In this document: one piece after another, positions 25,294-39,163 of the stretch | How the letters are laid out: each line of letters opens with the position of its first letter | Position numbering within the stretch: the first letter of the stretch is position 1 | Origin: Bacillus bingmayongensis | GTDB lineage: Bacteria > Bacillota > Bacilli > Bacillales > Bacillaceae_G | Length of the DNA stretch: 64,000 nucleotides | Reading direction: 5' to 3' | Assembly (NCBI RefSeq): GCF_000299035.1 | Contig: NZ_JH921517.1 | Location: forward strand, 857,317 to 921,316 | Program-made: the position numbers and the translations under genes | The notes under the pieces: model-generated | The model's database searches: none | Seen by the model: only the letters and a program-made list of their open reading frames with translations | Told to the model about the DNA's origin: nothing

Positions 25294-26244
25294 TTATTTT
25301 GTACACCTATAAATAGCAAGGGTTTTTGGATCGCGCCATACTCCGCCATGAAGCGATAATTCATTTTCTATTTCAATGGTCAGCCATTCTTTCATTTCTG
25401 AATGAAGATGAATGTCATCAGGTATGTTTAAAGATGGAAACATACTAGAGATATAGTTAACAATAGGTGTAGCATGATGAAATAGGAGTGCATTATGAAT
25501 AACTGTTTCCTCCACAGTTTGAAAAACAGATTGTAATAATTGTTCTCCATTTTCTAAACAAAATGGAGAAGCTGATGGTGATTTTTCGGGTAAATCAAAT
25601 GCAACTAACATTTTGTTACACATCTCATCCATACGAGGTAATGAAATTTTGGAGTTTGTTGTGGCTAGGAACCTGCCTCCAGGAAAAATTACTTTATGAA
25701 ATCCTTGAATTGTTTTTCCAACATCCGTCAGGTGATACAGCATATGTCTTGCGATGATCCAATCATAAGAATCAGTTGGGAAAGGAAGTTTGGTAGCGTC
25801 TCCAAGTTTCCATTCAATATTTACATGTTGCTGCGCCTCATTCATAGCAGCTTCTCGCAGCATAGTTGTAGATTGATCCAGACCAGTAAGATGCCCTTTA
25901 TGACCGTTTTTTTGTAGCAGTGCAAGGAATTTTCCGTTAGCGCATCCAACTTCTAATATCTTTTCCGTTCCTTGTAATTGTAGATGACCTATTACAATTT
26001 CATCTAAGTCTACTCGTTTTTCCTCGTATTTTTTATGAGTATTGATCCGTGTTTGCAGATGGTTACTTACAGCGTATTGTCTTTTTACATCATTCAATTT
26101 TTCTGATTCCACCTTTACACAAAATTGCTGAATAGCATGTGTTAAAACATCTGTTTTATTTAGGCCTTCATAATGAAGTGCTGCTTCAAATCTTTCTAGT
26201 AATTTTTCATCAATGCGAAAGTGAATATCTTTTCTCTTAACCAA
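25294..26244 (-). CDS. Ribbon-helix-helix/SAM methyltransferase fusion
   Basis: TTG 26244 follows AAGGGGGAT. The first 45 residues (DIHFRIDEKLLERFEAALHY ... TDVLTHAIQQF) look like a CopG-type ribbon-helix-helix DNA-binding unit. A class I methyltransferase domain follows: motif I ILEVGCANGKFLALL near residue 97, an acidic loop GLDQST, DATKLPFPTDSYDWIIARH near 150 and PGGRFLAT. A C-terminal helical part completes 316 aa. The substrate is unknown. It is divergent from hutP. The fusion suggests the methyltransferase may be self-regulating or DNA-targeted, which is inference. Confidence 0.75.
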   Translation of the reverse strand: MVKRKDIHFRIDEKLLERFEAALHYEGLNKTDVLTHAIQQFCVKVESEKLNDVKRQYAVSNHLQTRINTHKKYEEKRVDLDEIVIGHLQLQGTEKILEVGCANGKFLALLQKNGHKGHLTGLDQSTTMLREAAMNEAQQHVNIEWKLGDATKLPFPTDSYDWIIARHMLYHLTDVGKTIQGFHKVIFPGGRFLATTNSKISLPRMDEMCNKMLVAFDLPEKSPSASPFCLENGEQLLQSVFQTVEETVIHNALLFHHATPIVNYISSMFPSLNIPDDIHLHSEMKEWLTIEIENELSLHGGVWRDPKTLAIYRCTK

Positions 26245-26291
26245 TTTTGGATCCCCCTTACAGCTGTTAGTGAGACTATAGCATGCTTAAA

Positions 26292-26306
26292 AATTTTCTG
26301 TAAATA
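26292..26306. promoter_or_regulatory. Candidate CodY box
   Basis: AATTTTCTGTAAATA matches 13 of 15 positions of the CodY consensus AATTTTCWGAAAATT. It lies between the methyltransferase and hutP starts, 137 bases before hutP. CodY is known to control hut in B. subtilis. Confidence 0.45.
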
Positions 26307-26367
26307 GATTGTGTACACAATGGTACTGGATTATTTAAAAAATTCATTCAAATAACAATTTAAACTA

Positions 26368-26396
26368 TTGACGATTTAATCGTTTTCATATATTCT
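26368..26396 (+). promoter_or_regulatory. hut promoter with embedded cre
   Basis: TTGACG (26368-26373) and TATTCT (26391-26396) are separated by 17 bases, a good sigma-A promoter. On the minus strand the spacer reads TGAAAACGATTAAA (26388-26375), matching 13 of 14 positions of the CcpA cre consensus. A CcpA dimer here would block RNA polymerase directly. Confidence 0.7.
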
Positions 26397-26442
26397 TAAA
26401 TTAAGTAATATTCAAATAATTCACAAGAAATGAGAGAGTCAC

Positions 26443-26883
26443 ATGCTTCTTCAAGGAACACATCGAATTGGTCGTATGGCCATGTTGTTGGCACTTGCGG
26501 ACGAGAATGAAAGTCCTGTATTATCCATTCCAAAAGGTTGGAAATATTGTACTGGAAAAGTTGGTTCTATGAATTCGCAAAAAGTTGTCGCAGCAATGGA
26601 AACAGCGGCTAAGAGCAACCAAGTTATTGAAACAGACGTTTACAGAGAAACGCATGCACTTTATCATGCAATCATGGAAGCGTTGTACGGGGTAACGAGA
26701 GGTCAAATTCAGTTAGCAGACGTTCTTCGTACAGTAGGTCTTCGGTTTGCAATCGTGCGCGGTACACCCTACGATGGGAAAAAAGAAGGCGAATGGGTTG
26801 CTGTTGCACTTTATGGAACGATAGGTGCGCCTGTAAAAGGATCTGAGCATGAGGCGATTGGTTTAGGAATTAATCACATATGA
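26443..26883 (+). CDS. hutP: HutP, histidine-responsive antiterminator
   Basis: The 146-aa product has the HutP core [21 protein letters not shown] and the histidine/Mg-binding C-terminus [22 protein letters not shown]-like end (positions about 125-146). HutP forms a hexamer that, with L-histidine and Mg, binds UAG-containing repeats in the hut mRNA and prevents termination. A matching hairpin with TAG triplets lies directly downstream, before hutH. It is the first gene of the operon. Confidence 0.95.
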
Positions 26884-26889
26884 TTTGCC

Positions 26890-26972
26890 CATAGTCTATT
26901 AGTTAGAAGGGGGCCTTGCTTTTTAGGACAGAAGTCTGTCTTGAAAAGGTAAGGTCCCCTTTTGCTCTTTTT
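26890..26972 (+). promoter_or_regulatory. HutP-controlled attenuator before hutH
   Basis: TAG triplets at 26892, 26900, 26904 and 26924 lie in and before a long hairpin. Its arms, AAGGGGGCCTTGC from 26907 and GTAAGGTCCCCTT from 26949, enclose an inner GACAG/CTGTC stem and end in CTCTTTTT. This matches the known B. subtilis arrangement, where HutP binds UAG repeats and stops the terminator from forming. Confidence 0.85.
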
Positions 26973-26986
26973 AAGGAGGAAAAAGG

Positions 26987-28503
26987 ATGATTACATTAAC
27001 AGGACATTCATTGACAGTAGAAGAAATGAAACGTTTGTTGTTTGAAGGGGAAGGCGTAACAGCTTGTCCAACCAGTATGCAAAAAGTAGCCGAGTGCCGT
27101 GAAGTTGTTGAGAAAATTGTAGAAGATGGAAAAGTGGTTTACGGTATTACAACCGGATTTGGAAAATTTAGTGATGTACTTATTCAGAAAGATGATGTAA
27201 AGGCACTTCAACATAACTTAATTCAATCACATGCATGCGGAATCGGTGATCCATTTCCAGAAGAAGTATCACGCGGAATGTTGATTTTACGTGCTAATAC
27301 GATGTTAAAAGGAGTATCTGGTGTGCGCCCTCTTGTTGCAAATAGGCTGCTAGAGTTTGTAAACAGGAAAATCCATCCGGTTATTCCGCAGCAAGGATCA
27401 CTCGGAGCGAGCGGTGATTTAGCTCCATTATCTCATCTTGCTCTTGTTTTATTAGGAGAAGGTGAAGTGTTTTATAAAGGAAAACGCGTTCATGCAATGG
27501 TAGCCCTGACAGAAGAAGGGTTAGAGCCAATTGAATTAGAAGCGAAAGAAGGGCTTGCATTAATCAATGGTACACAAGCGATGACAGCGCAAGGAATCCT
27601 TTCTTATATTGAAGCGGAAGCGATTGCTTATCAATCAGAATTAATTGCATCCATGACAATTGAAGGATTGCGCGGCATTATCGATGCATTTGATGAAAAT
27701 GTGCATAAAGCACGTGGCTATAAAGAACAAGTGGAAGTTGCAAAGCGTATTCGCGATGTACTTCATGACAGTAAGCTTATAACAAAGCAAGGAGAACTGC
27801 GTGTACAAGATGCATACTCACTTCGTTGCATTCCGCAGGTGCATGGTGCTTCTTGGCAAGTTTTAAATTATGTAAAAGAAAAATTAGAAATTGAAATGAA
27901 TGCAGCAACAGATAATCCACTTATTTTTGATGGAGGAGAAAAAGTAATTTCTGGCGGGAACTTCCACGGGCAACCAATTGCATTTGCTATGGACTTTTTG
28001 AAGGTTGGAATGGCGGAACTTGCGAATATTTCTGAGCGTCGTATTGAGCGTCTTGTGAACCCGCAGTTAAATGATTTACCACCATTTTTAAGTCCAGAGC
28101 CAGGACTACAATCTGGTGCAATGATTATGCAATACGCAGCAGCTTCACTTGTTTCAGAAAATAAAACGCTAGCTCATCCAGCAAGTGTTGACTCAATTCC
28201 ATCATCCGCTAACCAAGAAGATCATGTAAGTATGGGAACAATTGCTTCGCGCCATGCACATCAAATTATTCAAAATGTAAGACGTGTTCTTGCAATTGAA
28301 ATGATTTGTGCAATGCAAGCCGCAGAATATCGTGGTATTGAAGAAATGAGTACAGTAACGAAAGTATTTTATCATCAAGGTCGTCAGCACGTACCTTCAA
28401 TTACAAATGATCGTATTTTCTCAACAGATATTGAAAATATTGCACATTGGTTAAAAACAAGCCGCTTTACATTAGAACGATTGGATGTCAATGCAGCACT
28501 ATA

Positions 28504-28504
<1 letters not shown>
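26987..28504 (+). CDS. hutH: Histidine ammonia-lyase
   Basis: The 505-aa enzyme converts L-histidine to urocanate and ammonia, the first step of histidine use. The Ala-Ser-Gly triad that cyclises into the MIO electrophile is in [14 protein letters not shown] near residue 143. Other family blocks include [10 protein letters not shown] and the glutamine-rich QEDHVSMG. Length is normal. ATG follows AAGGAGGA. The gene is followed by a repeat element before hutU. Confidence 0.97.
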
Positions 28505-32512
<4,008 letters not shown>

Positions 32513-32548
32513 AAAGAAGTCTCTCCTTATGTGGAGAGGCTTCTTTGT
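32513..32548 (+). terminator. Terminator of the hut operon
   Basis: AAAGAAGTCTCTCC / GGAGAGGCTTCTTT hairpin right after the hutG stop codon. Confidence 0.88.
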
Positions 32549-32693
32549 ATTGTTCAATATACGAATATTGTGTGATAAGAGCTTATAAATTGACGTACTA
32601 GTTTGTAAGAAATTATGATTCATATATGAAATATTTTTAAAGTTATTGTGAAAAATAGAGGGTTTTATTACAAAAGGTATAGGGGGAATCAAA

Positions 32694-33824
32694 ATGACAA
32701 ATTCAAAGAGTAAAACAGCAGCAAGTATTTATGAGGGTACGAATATAAACGATTGGGAATCATTTCAAAATGTGGAAGAAACAAAGCTGTTTGATCCAAT
32801 TCAAATTGGTGCTTGGTCTCTTCGTAATCGCGTAGCAATGGCACCGATGACGCGTTGTTTTGCCAATGATGAAACCGGAGTGGTTGGGGCTGATGTAGCC
32901 GAGTATTACCGGAAACGTGCGGCAGATGGCGTGGGTCTCATTATTACAGAAGGAATTGTAATTAGCCCAAGAGCGAAGGGGAATCCAGGTGTCCCAGGTA
33001 TTTATACAGGGGAGCAAATTGAGTCTTGGAAGCTGGTAACAGATGCGGTACATAAAGAAGGGGGAACAATTATCGCCCAAATATGGCATGTAGGGCGTAT
33101 GAGTCATCATGAATTAACAGGAGGACTCTTACCGCAAGCACCATCAGCGATTGCTGCACAAGGAAATGTACCGCGTTTTCGAAAGTCTTTTGATACTCCT
33201 GAAGAAATGACAATTGAAGACATTCAAGAAGTTATTGAGCAATATGCACAAGCTGCTAGAAATGCGATAGAAGCTGGATTCGATGGCGTGGAAATTCACG
33301 GAGCACATGGCTACTTAATCGATCAATTTGCTTATGAATTTGCTAATCATCGAAAGGATCAGTACGGAGGAGAATTAAAACAAAGGTTAACGTTTATGAA
33401 AGAAGTGTTACAAGCTGTAATAAGCGCAGTTGGTGCAGATAAAACGCTCATTCGCTTTTCTGTATTCAAAGGGGATAACCCAAGTTATATGTGGGAAAAC
33501 CCTGAAGAAGCAATTAAGACTTTCGTAGAGATGTTTCAAGAGGTAGGATTAACAATGATTCACCCTTCAACAATGGATTATAAACAAGTGATAGCTGATG
33601 GGAAAAACTTGCATCAATTAGTTCGTAAATATTGGAATGGTGTGATTGTAGGAGTAGGGAATTTAAACCCAGGAGAGGCAGAAGTGGCGCTACAAGAAGG
33701 TACAATTGATATAGCGGCATTTGGTAGACCATTAATTTCAAATCCGGACTTTGTTCATCGCGTGAAAAGTGGAGAAAGGTTAGAGGAATACGATGCGAAA
33801 CAGCATCTTGCTACATTAATATGA
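32694..33824 (+). CDS. Old-yellow-enzyme family NADH:flavin oxidoreductase
   Basis: The 376-aa TIM-barrel flavoprotein shows the family blocks LRNRVAMAPMTRC, IIAQIWHVGRMSH, and HGAHGYLIDQF, where the His pair contacts the substrate carbonyl, and ends in FGRPLISNPDF. Such enzymes reduce activated alkenes, nitro-compounds or nitrate esters with NAD(P)H and FMN. It carries an unusual N-terminal extension of about 35 residues before the barrel. ATG follows AGGGGGA. It is a single gene with its own terminator. Confidence 0.88.
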   Translation: MTNSKSKTAASIYEGTNINDWESFQNVEETKLFDPIQIGAWSLRNRVAMAPMTRCFANDETGVVGADVAEYYRKRAADGVGLIITEGIVISPRAKGNPGVPGIYTGEQIESWKLVTDAVHKEGGTIIAQIWHVGRMSHHELTGGLLPQAPSAIAAQGNVPRFRKSFDTPEEMTIEDIQEVIEQYAQAARNAIEAGFDGVEIHGAHGYLIDQFAYEFANHRKDQYGGELKQRLTFMKEVLQAVISAVGADKTLIRFSVFKGDNPSYMWENPEEAIKTFVEMFQEVGLTMIHPSTMDYKQVIADGKNLHQLVRKYWNGVIVGVGNLNPGEAEVALQEGTIDIAAFGRPLISNPDFVHRVKSGERLEEYDAKQHLATLI

Positions 33825-33832
33825 ATAAGGAT

Positions 33833-33866
33833 AAAAGGAGAGCACTGAAGTGTTCTCCTTTTATTA
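33833..33866 (+). terminator. Terminator after the flavin oxidoreductase
   Basis: AAAAGGAGAGCACT / AGTGTTCTCCTTTT hairpin, one mismatch, followed by T-rich sequence. Confidence 0.8.
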
Positions 33867-33918
33867 TTTCAGTAAGCAAAAAACACAGGAGAATGGCATG
33901 ATAAGGGAGGAAGCGAAA

Positions 33919-35493
33919 ATGAATGAAACGCTACTCGTTATTATTGGTATCTTGCTATTGTTAATGATGCTTTTCATTATTCTTTTTATGGTTACCTTTT
34001 TTATTAAGAAACGCACGCATCACTCTATATTAAAACTCTATCCTTATTTAGGGAGAATGCGCTTTTTACTTGAAAAAATAGGGCCAGAATTTCGGCAGTA
34101 TTGGTTTGATAATGATACAGATGGGAAACCCTTTTCACGCTATGATTTTCAAAGTGTAATGTTTTTGGCAAAATATCGTTCTGAGGTACTCGGATTTGGT
34201 TCAAAACGAAATTTTGATGTATCTGGGTATTATATTGCGAACACTCTTTTTCCGGTTCTTACAGAAGAATTACATGTGAATCTTTCTGAAGAGCGTACGG
34301 CAAAAAAATATGTAATTCATAAAGAAGGTTTGTTTTCTAGAAGGGAAAAGTTAACCGATGATACAACAAATCTTTGGTTGTATGAGGAAGAAGATACGAT
34401 TGTAGTCGGAGAGAATCGCAAGTATCCATGGAAAGTATATGGAATGTTTGGAGCATCTGCTACTTCTTATGGAGCTATTGGGGAACATTATATTTTATCC
34501 ACAGGATACGGAGCAAAAATGGCCGAAGGTTCTTGGATTAATACAGGCGAGGGTGGTGTAATTCCGGAGCATTTACAAACAGGTGCAAATATTATCGCCC
34601 AAATCGGTCCTGGTTTGTTTGGGTATCGTGATGAAGAGGGGAACTTCTCAATGGAAGAATTCAAAGCTAAGGCAAAAGAAAAAAATATTAAAGCCTTTGA
34701 ACTGAAATTTGGGCAAGGGGCTAAAATACGTGGTGGTCATCTAGAAGGACAAAAAGTGAACCAGAAAATAGCTGCTGTTCGAAAAGTAAAAGCAGGGGAA
34801 ACGATTAACTCCCCAAATCGCTTTGCTTTTTTGCATCATGCTAAAGACGCATTACGCTTTATTCATGATTTACAAGAAACAGGTGGTAAACCAGTTGGAA
34901 TGAAAATAGTGATTGGACAACAAGGTGCGCTAGAAGATTTATTACAAACGATGAAAGAATCAAATATATATCCGGATTTTATTACAATTGATGGGTCGGA
35001 AGGTGGGTCTGGCGCAACTTATAAATCTATGGCGGATAGTATGGGAATGCCACTCATACCAGCGTTAATTACGTTTGTTGACACAGCTTGTCGTTTTGGA
35101 ATCCGAGATAAATTAAAGGTTTTTGCATCAGGTAAGTTAGTAACGCCCGATAAAGTAGCAATAGCTTTAGCAATCGGTGCCGATGCAGTTAACTCTGCGC
35201 GCGGATTTATGATGGCAAGTGGCTGTATTATGGCACTTCAGTGTAACTCAGGACAATGTCCTTCAGGCGTTGCGACAACGAATCCACATTATCAAAAAGC
35301 ATTGGACCCATATGAAAAGAAATGGAGGGTGATGAATTATATTATTAGCATGAGATATAGCTTATTTGCTTTATCAGCGGCAGCGGGAGTAAGTAGTCCT
35401 CGTCATTTAACGAGGGATCACATTGTGTTTAAAGATGAAAAAAACAGAGTGATTCCGTTATCGGAATTATTTCCAAACATAGCTGAAAAATGA
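33919..35493 (+). CDS. FMN-binding glutamate-synthase-family protein, YerD-like
   Basis: ATG 33919 follows AGGGAGGAAG; an upstream extension would run through the preceding terminator. The 524-aa product has one N-terminal membrane helix and then the FMN/Fe-S domain of glutamate synthase: GSEGGSGATYKSM near residue 360, GADAVNSARGFMMASGC near 430 and the cysteine cluster MALQCNSGQCPSG. The glutaminase domain is absent, so it cannot be a complete glutamate synthase. It resembles B. subtilis YerD. Physiological substrate is unknown. Confidence 0.85.
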   Translation: MNETLLVIIGILLLLMMLFIILFMVTFFIKKRTHHSILKLYPYLGRMRFLLEKIGPEFRQYWFDNDTDGKPFSRYDFQSVMFLAKYRSEVLGFGSKRNFDVSGYYIANTLFPVLTEELHVNLSEERTAKKYVIHKEGLFSRREKLTDDTTNLWLYEEEDTIVVGENRKYPWKVYGMFGASATSYGAIGEHYILSTGYGAKMAEGSWINTGEGGVIPEHLQTGANIIAQIGPGLFGYRDEEGNFSMEEFKAKAKEKNIKAFELKFGQGAKIRGGHLEGQKVNQKIAAVRKVKAGETINSPNRFAFLHHAKDALRFIHDLQETGGKPVGMKIVIGQQGALEDLLQTMKESNIYPDFITIDGSEGGSGATYKSMADSMGMPLIPALITFVDTACRFGIRDKLKVFASGKLVTPDKVAIALAIGADAVNSARGFMMASGCIMALQCNSGQCPSGVATTNPHYQKALDPYEKKWRVMNYIISMRYSLFALSAAAGVSSPRHLTRDHIVFKDEKNRVIPLSELFPNIAEK

Positions 35494-35536
35494 GAGAAAA
35501 ATAGTGCGAAACATTCCTTACATGTAAGTGTGAGGA

Positions 35537-36094
35537 ATGGGTCAAAAAAGTGGTATTTTATTTCATTCATATATTACTGGATTCCTATTATCAGCTATTT
35601 TAGCTTCCATTATGAGTAGTATTTCATCACAGTTACTTGTTATATCTAGTGCAGTGACAGAGGACTTCTATAAAACATTCTTCCGTCGTGATGCATCGGA
35701 TAAAGAACTTGTATTGATTGGAAGACTTTCCGTTTTAGTAGTAGCTATGATTACAGTTGTTCTAGCGTATCATCCAAGTGATACGATTTTAACCTTGGTA
35801 GGATATGCTTGGGCAGGATTTGGTTCTGCGTTTGGTCCAGCACTCTTACTTAGTCTATATTGGAAGAGAACGACTAAATGGGGTGTGCTCACTGGTATGA
35901 TTGTTGGTGCCGTAACAGTAATTACATGGGTGCAGATTCCAGTTTTAAAAGAAACTATGTATGAAATGGTACCAGGGTTTTCGTTAAGTTTATTAGCCAT
36001 TATAATAGTAAGCGTGCTAACAAAAGAGCTTGGAAAAGCTATTCATCGTGAGTTTAAAGAAATGGAAACAGTACTTGAACAAGCAACAGAATGA
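35537..36094 (+). pseudogene. C-terminal remnant of a Na+/proline symporter (PutP-type)
   Basis: The 185-codon frame reads GFLLSAILASIMSSISSQLL, VTEDFYKTFFRRDAS and GYAWAGFGSAFGPALLLSLYWKR, a clear match to the C-terminal 40 percent of sodium/solute symporters of the PutP type. The N-terminal 300 or so residues, including the first sodium-site helices, are missing. The only ATG sits in a hairpin region and has no ribosome site. Homology starts abruptly within the first 15 codons, indicating a deletion. Confidence 0.85.
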
Positions 36095-36114
36095 GATGTG
36101 AATAGATTACGATA

Positions 36115-36152
36115 AAAAAGAGTAAATGGTTTTTCCATTTACTCTTTTTCTA
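36115..36152. terminator. Bidirectional terminator
   Basis: Perfect 15-base arms AAAAAGAGTAAATGG and complement between the putP remnant and the convergent kinase. Confidence 0.9.
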
Positions 36153-37680
36153 TTTCGTTATTATGTTGAGGTGGGGAAATAGGTAAGCAAATATCTACAG
36201 TTGTTCCCTTATTTAATTCACTTGAAATTTGTAGCTTACCATGATGTTCTTCGATAATTTTATAGCACATCATTAAACCTAGTCCAGTTCCTTTTTCTTT
36301 TAAACTATAGAAAGGTTCACCTAAACGAGAAATACGATCTTCGGGAATGCCACAGCCCTCATCTATAATACGGATTAAAATGAATTTTTCATCCAATTGC
36401 TTTGTTTGAATGAAAATATTCCCCCCGCGAGGCATAGCTTCAATCGCATTTTTTAGTACATTAATAAAGACCTGCTTTAGTTGATTACCATCACAATGAA
36501 TTTCCGGCATAATAGAAAAGTGATCCATAATAATATGTGTACTATGCATGATGGCGGTAGGCAAAATAAAGGTTACAACTTCTTCAATTAATGATTGGAT
36601 TTGGCAAGAGTGGATAGAGAGTACCTGTGGTTTTGACATCGCCATAAATTGGCTTGTGATTGATTCCATTTGTGAAATTTCACTTAACATCACATCTATA
36701 TACCATTTGTTTTGTTCATTAATCTCGGGCTTTAATAATGTTAAGAATCCTTTTAACGCTGTTAATGGATTTCTTATTTCATGAGCGATTCCTGCCGTTA
36801 ATTGTCCAACTACCGCTAATTTTTCAGATTTTCGTAGTAATTTTTCGGTTTCCTTCAATTCAGTAACATCCCTACCCATAACAATGAGTCCTTTTCGTGA
36901 ACCGTCAGGGTGAAAAAGTGGGACTTTGGAGATATCTAAAATAATGTTGGATGTACTCTTGTGAATAACAAATTCTTCTCCATGAATAATTTGTTTTTTT
37001 TGCCAGGCGATTTCATCGATTTCTTCGCAATGTAAAAACGCTTCACGATATGCTTCGTTATATTGAATGAGTTCACTATCTTTTTTTCCGTTATACGAGA
37101 CATCATGGAAATCAAAGCAAGAAAGTGCATAATCGTTTGCTTCAAGCCAGCGTCCTTCATGATCTTTAAAGATGACAAAGGCGGGCATTGAGTCCATTAA
37201 TGTGCGCAATCGTTTTTCGCTTTCTTTTAACATTTTTTCGATTCTTTCAGATTTCTCGAGAGGTTTCATAATTGCATATACACCCGAGAGATGATTTTGA
37301 ATAAAAATAGGGACTAATTTTGTAACTACATCTATCTGATATCCATCTTTATGGCGGGTAGAAATTATGTATTCTTCTTGATTATCAGCTGTAGTATTTT
37401 TTATATATTGCAGTACTTGATCAGAAATATGTGCTTCTATAATAGAAGTAATTGTTTTTCCTTCTAATTCTTCTGAAGTATATCCTAATATTTTTTCTGC
37501 AGAGGGATTAATATGTAATATAATTCCTTGTAAGTTCAATGAAATAATACTATCAGGATTATGTTCAAAAAGAGATGCGTACATTTCTGTTAAAGTACAA
37601 TTTTGAATATGATTTCGCAAACGGCGAGGTATAGCCGAATGGCGATTTCTTTGAATAGATGAGAACTTTTTCCGACTCAT
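36139..37680 (-). CDS. PAS-domain sensor histidine kinase
   Basis: ATG 37680 follows ACGGAGGAAA. The 513-aa product has no membrane helix, two PAS domains (residues about 30-150 and 160-290), then a HisKA domain with the phospho-accepting His in GIAHEIRNPLTALKGF and an ATPase domain with N box VLKNAIEAMPRGG, DEGCGIPE and GTGLGLMMCY. This layout is that of the cytosolic sporulation kinases KinA/KinE, which feed phosphate into the Spo0F-Spo0A relay. No response regulator is adjacent, in keeping with such an orphan role. The signal sensed is unknown. Confidence 0.9.
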   Translation of the reverse strand: MSRKKFSSIQRNRHSAIPRRLRNHIQNCTLTEMYASLFEHNPDSIISLNLQGIILHINPSAEKILGYTSEELEGKTITSIIEAHISDQVLQYIKNTTADNQEEYIISTRHKDGYQIDVVTKLVPIFIQNHLSGVYAIMKPLEKSERIEKMLKESEKRLRTLMDSMPAFVIFKDHEGRWLEANDYALSCFDFHDVSYNGKKDSELIQYNEAYREAFLHCEEIDEIAWQKKQIIHGEEFVIHKSTSNIILDISKVPLFHPDGSRKGLIVMGRDVTELKETEKLLRKSEKLAVVGQLTAGIAHEIRNPLTALKGFLTLLKPEINEQNKWYIDVMLSEISQMESITSQFMAMSKPQVLSIHSCQIQSLIEEVVTFILPTAIMHSTHIIMDHFSIMPEIHCDGNQLKQVFINVLKNAIEAMPRGGNIFIQTKQLDEKFILIRIIDEGCGIPEDRISRLGEPFYSLKEKGTGLGLMMCYKIIEEHHGKLQISSELNKGTTVDICLPISPPQHNNEIEKE

Positions 37681-37958
37681 AACTTTTCCTCCGTGCATCT
37701 AGCATCTAAAAACAGATTCAATAACCTATTATAAATATAATATATGAAAAATGTTATATATTTCTATAAAAAACAAAGTTACAGAATAGAATATGTTTTC
37801 GTTCTTTTCGATAAAATTTTATTAAAACACCTTCTTCATTATAAAACAAACCATATGTATATGGCTGTTAAGTAAATCTTATGGAGTTTTATAAAACTTA
37901 TATAAGTTATTTTTAAAGCTGTATACTATAAAATAAAAATATAAAGGGGGAGAGGGAT

Positions 37959-38327
37959 ATGGCAAGTTACATTCAAGGGATTGACCATGTACAAGTAGCA
38001 GCACCTGCAGGGTGTGAAGAAGAGGCGAGAGACTTTTATGGACATAAAATAGGTTTAGAAGAAATTCCGAAACCTGAAGAATTAAGAAAACGTGGCGGTT
38101 GTTGGTTTCGTTGTGGAAATCAAGAAATTCATATAGGAGTTGAACAAACTTTTTCTCCGGCTAAAAAAGCGCATCCAGCTTTTTATGTTCATAGAATTGA
38201 TGAATTTAAGCAAAAATTAATCGAGGAAGGGATTCAAGTCATAGATGATCATGCTCGTCCAGATGTCATTAGATTTTATGTTTCAGATCCATTTGGAAAT
38301 CGATTAGAATTTATGGAGAATAAATAA
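37959..38327 (+). CDS. VOC (glyoxalase-fold) family protein
   Basis: The 122-aa product has the two beta-alpha-beta-beta-beta units of the VOC fold: GIDHVQVAAPAGCEEEARDF at the start and DPFGNRLEFMENK at the end, with candidate metal ligands His at residue 8 and Glu near 118. Family members include glyoxalase I, ring-cleaving dioxygenases and fosfomycin-resistance proteins; size alone does not choose among them. GGGGGAGAGG precedes the ATG. A terminator follows at once. Confidence 0.85.
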   Translation: MASYIQGIDHVQVAAPAGCEEEARDFYGHKIGLEEIPKPEELRKRGGCWFRCGNQEIHIGVEQTFSPAKKAHPAFYVHRIDEFKQKLIEEGIQVIDDHARPDVIRFYVSDPFGNRLEFMENK

Positions 38328-38356
38328 AAAACTAGGTGGAGTTCCACCTAGTTTTA
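38328..38356. terminator. Bidirectional terminator
   Basis: AAAACTAGGTGGA / TCCACCTAGTTTT with almost no loop, between convergent genes. Confidence 0.85.
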
Positions 38357-39163
38357 ACCTTTTCTAAACAACCCTAACACTTCAACAGTCTCCGTAATAT
38401 TAACGAATGCTTGAGGATCGATTTCAGAAATAGTTAGTTTCATACTTGCAAGTTCTTCACGTGAAACAACAGTCATAAGTACACGCTTTTTTTCACTTGA
38501 ATAAGCACCTTCACCGTCAAGAAGTGTAATTCCACGTACAACAGTTGAAAGTAGTTTCTTTTTCATTTCTTCAGCTTGATTTGTTACAATCATAAGTGTA
38601 ACTTTACGATGTTTCGTATGAACGGCATCAATTACTTTACCTGTTACATAGATTGAAAGTAAACTTGTTAATGCTACATCCCAGTCAAAGAAAAATCCAG
38701 CGATGACAACAACGACTGTATTTAAAATAATGAGGAAACCACCGAGTTTAATATCTCTTTTGCGAGATAGTAGCATACCGATAATATCAAATCCGCCCGT
38801 GGAACCATGACAATTAAAAACAAGGCCAATTCCTGCTCCGGCAATTACGCCTCCAAATACGGAAGAAAGAAGTGGATCTTTTGCGACGATTTGTACTGGA
38901 ATCCAGTATAATGCCGCAGATAATACTACAACAGAGACAACTGTATTAAAAATTACTTTTTTTCCAAGGCCTATGTATCCTAAAATAAGAATAGGTAAAT
39001 TTAATGCAAAGTTAATAATTCCCGTGTTTACAGGGGTTACAATTCCTAAGATAATAGCAATTCCGCCAATTCCACTACTTAAAATCTTGTGGGGGATAAG
39101 GAAAAGATTAAAGGCAACTGCAATAATGATAGAACCAATGATAACTCCAAGAAATCTGACCAT
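38354..39163 (-). CDS. YitT-family membrane protein
   Basis: ATG 39163 follows GAAGGACGGG. The 269-aa product has five or six helices (residues 1-165, with GGIAIILGI and GGVIAGAGIGLVFNCHGSTGG) and a C-terminal DUF2179 domain (TLLDGEGAYSSEKKRVLMTV). This is the standard architecture of the YitT family, common in several copies in Bacillus. Its transport substrate, if any, is not established. Confidence 0.88.
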   Translation of the reverse strand: MVRFLGVIIGSIIIAVAFNLFLIPHKILSSGIGGIAIILGIVTPVNTGIINFALNLPILILGYIGLGKKVIFNTVVSVVVLSAALYWIPVQIVAKDPLLSSVFGGVIAGAGIGLVFNCHGSTGGFDIIGMLLSRKRDIKLGGFLIILNTVVVVIAGFFFDWDVALTSLLSIYVTGKVIDAVHTKHRKVTLMIVTNQAEEMKKKLLSTVVRGITLLDGEGAYSSEKKRVLMTVVSREELASMKLTISEIDPQAFVNITETVEVLGLFRKG

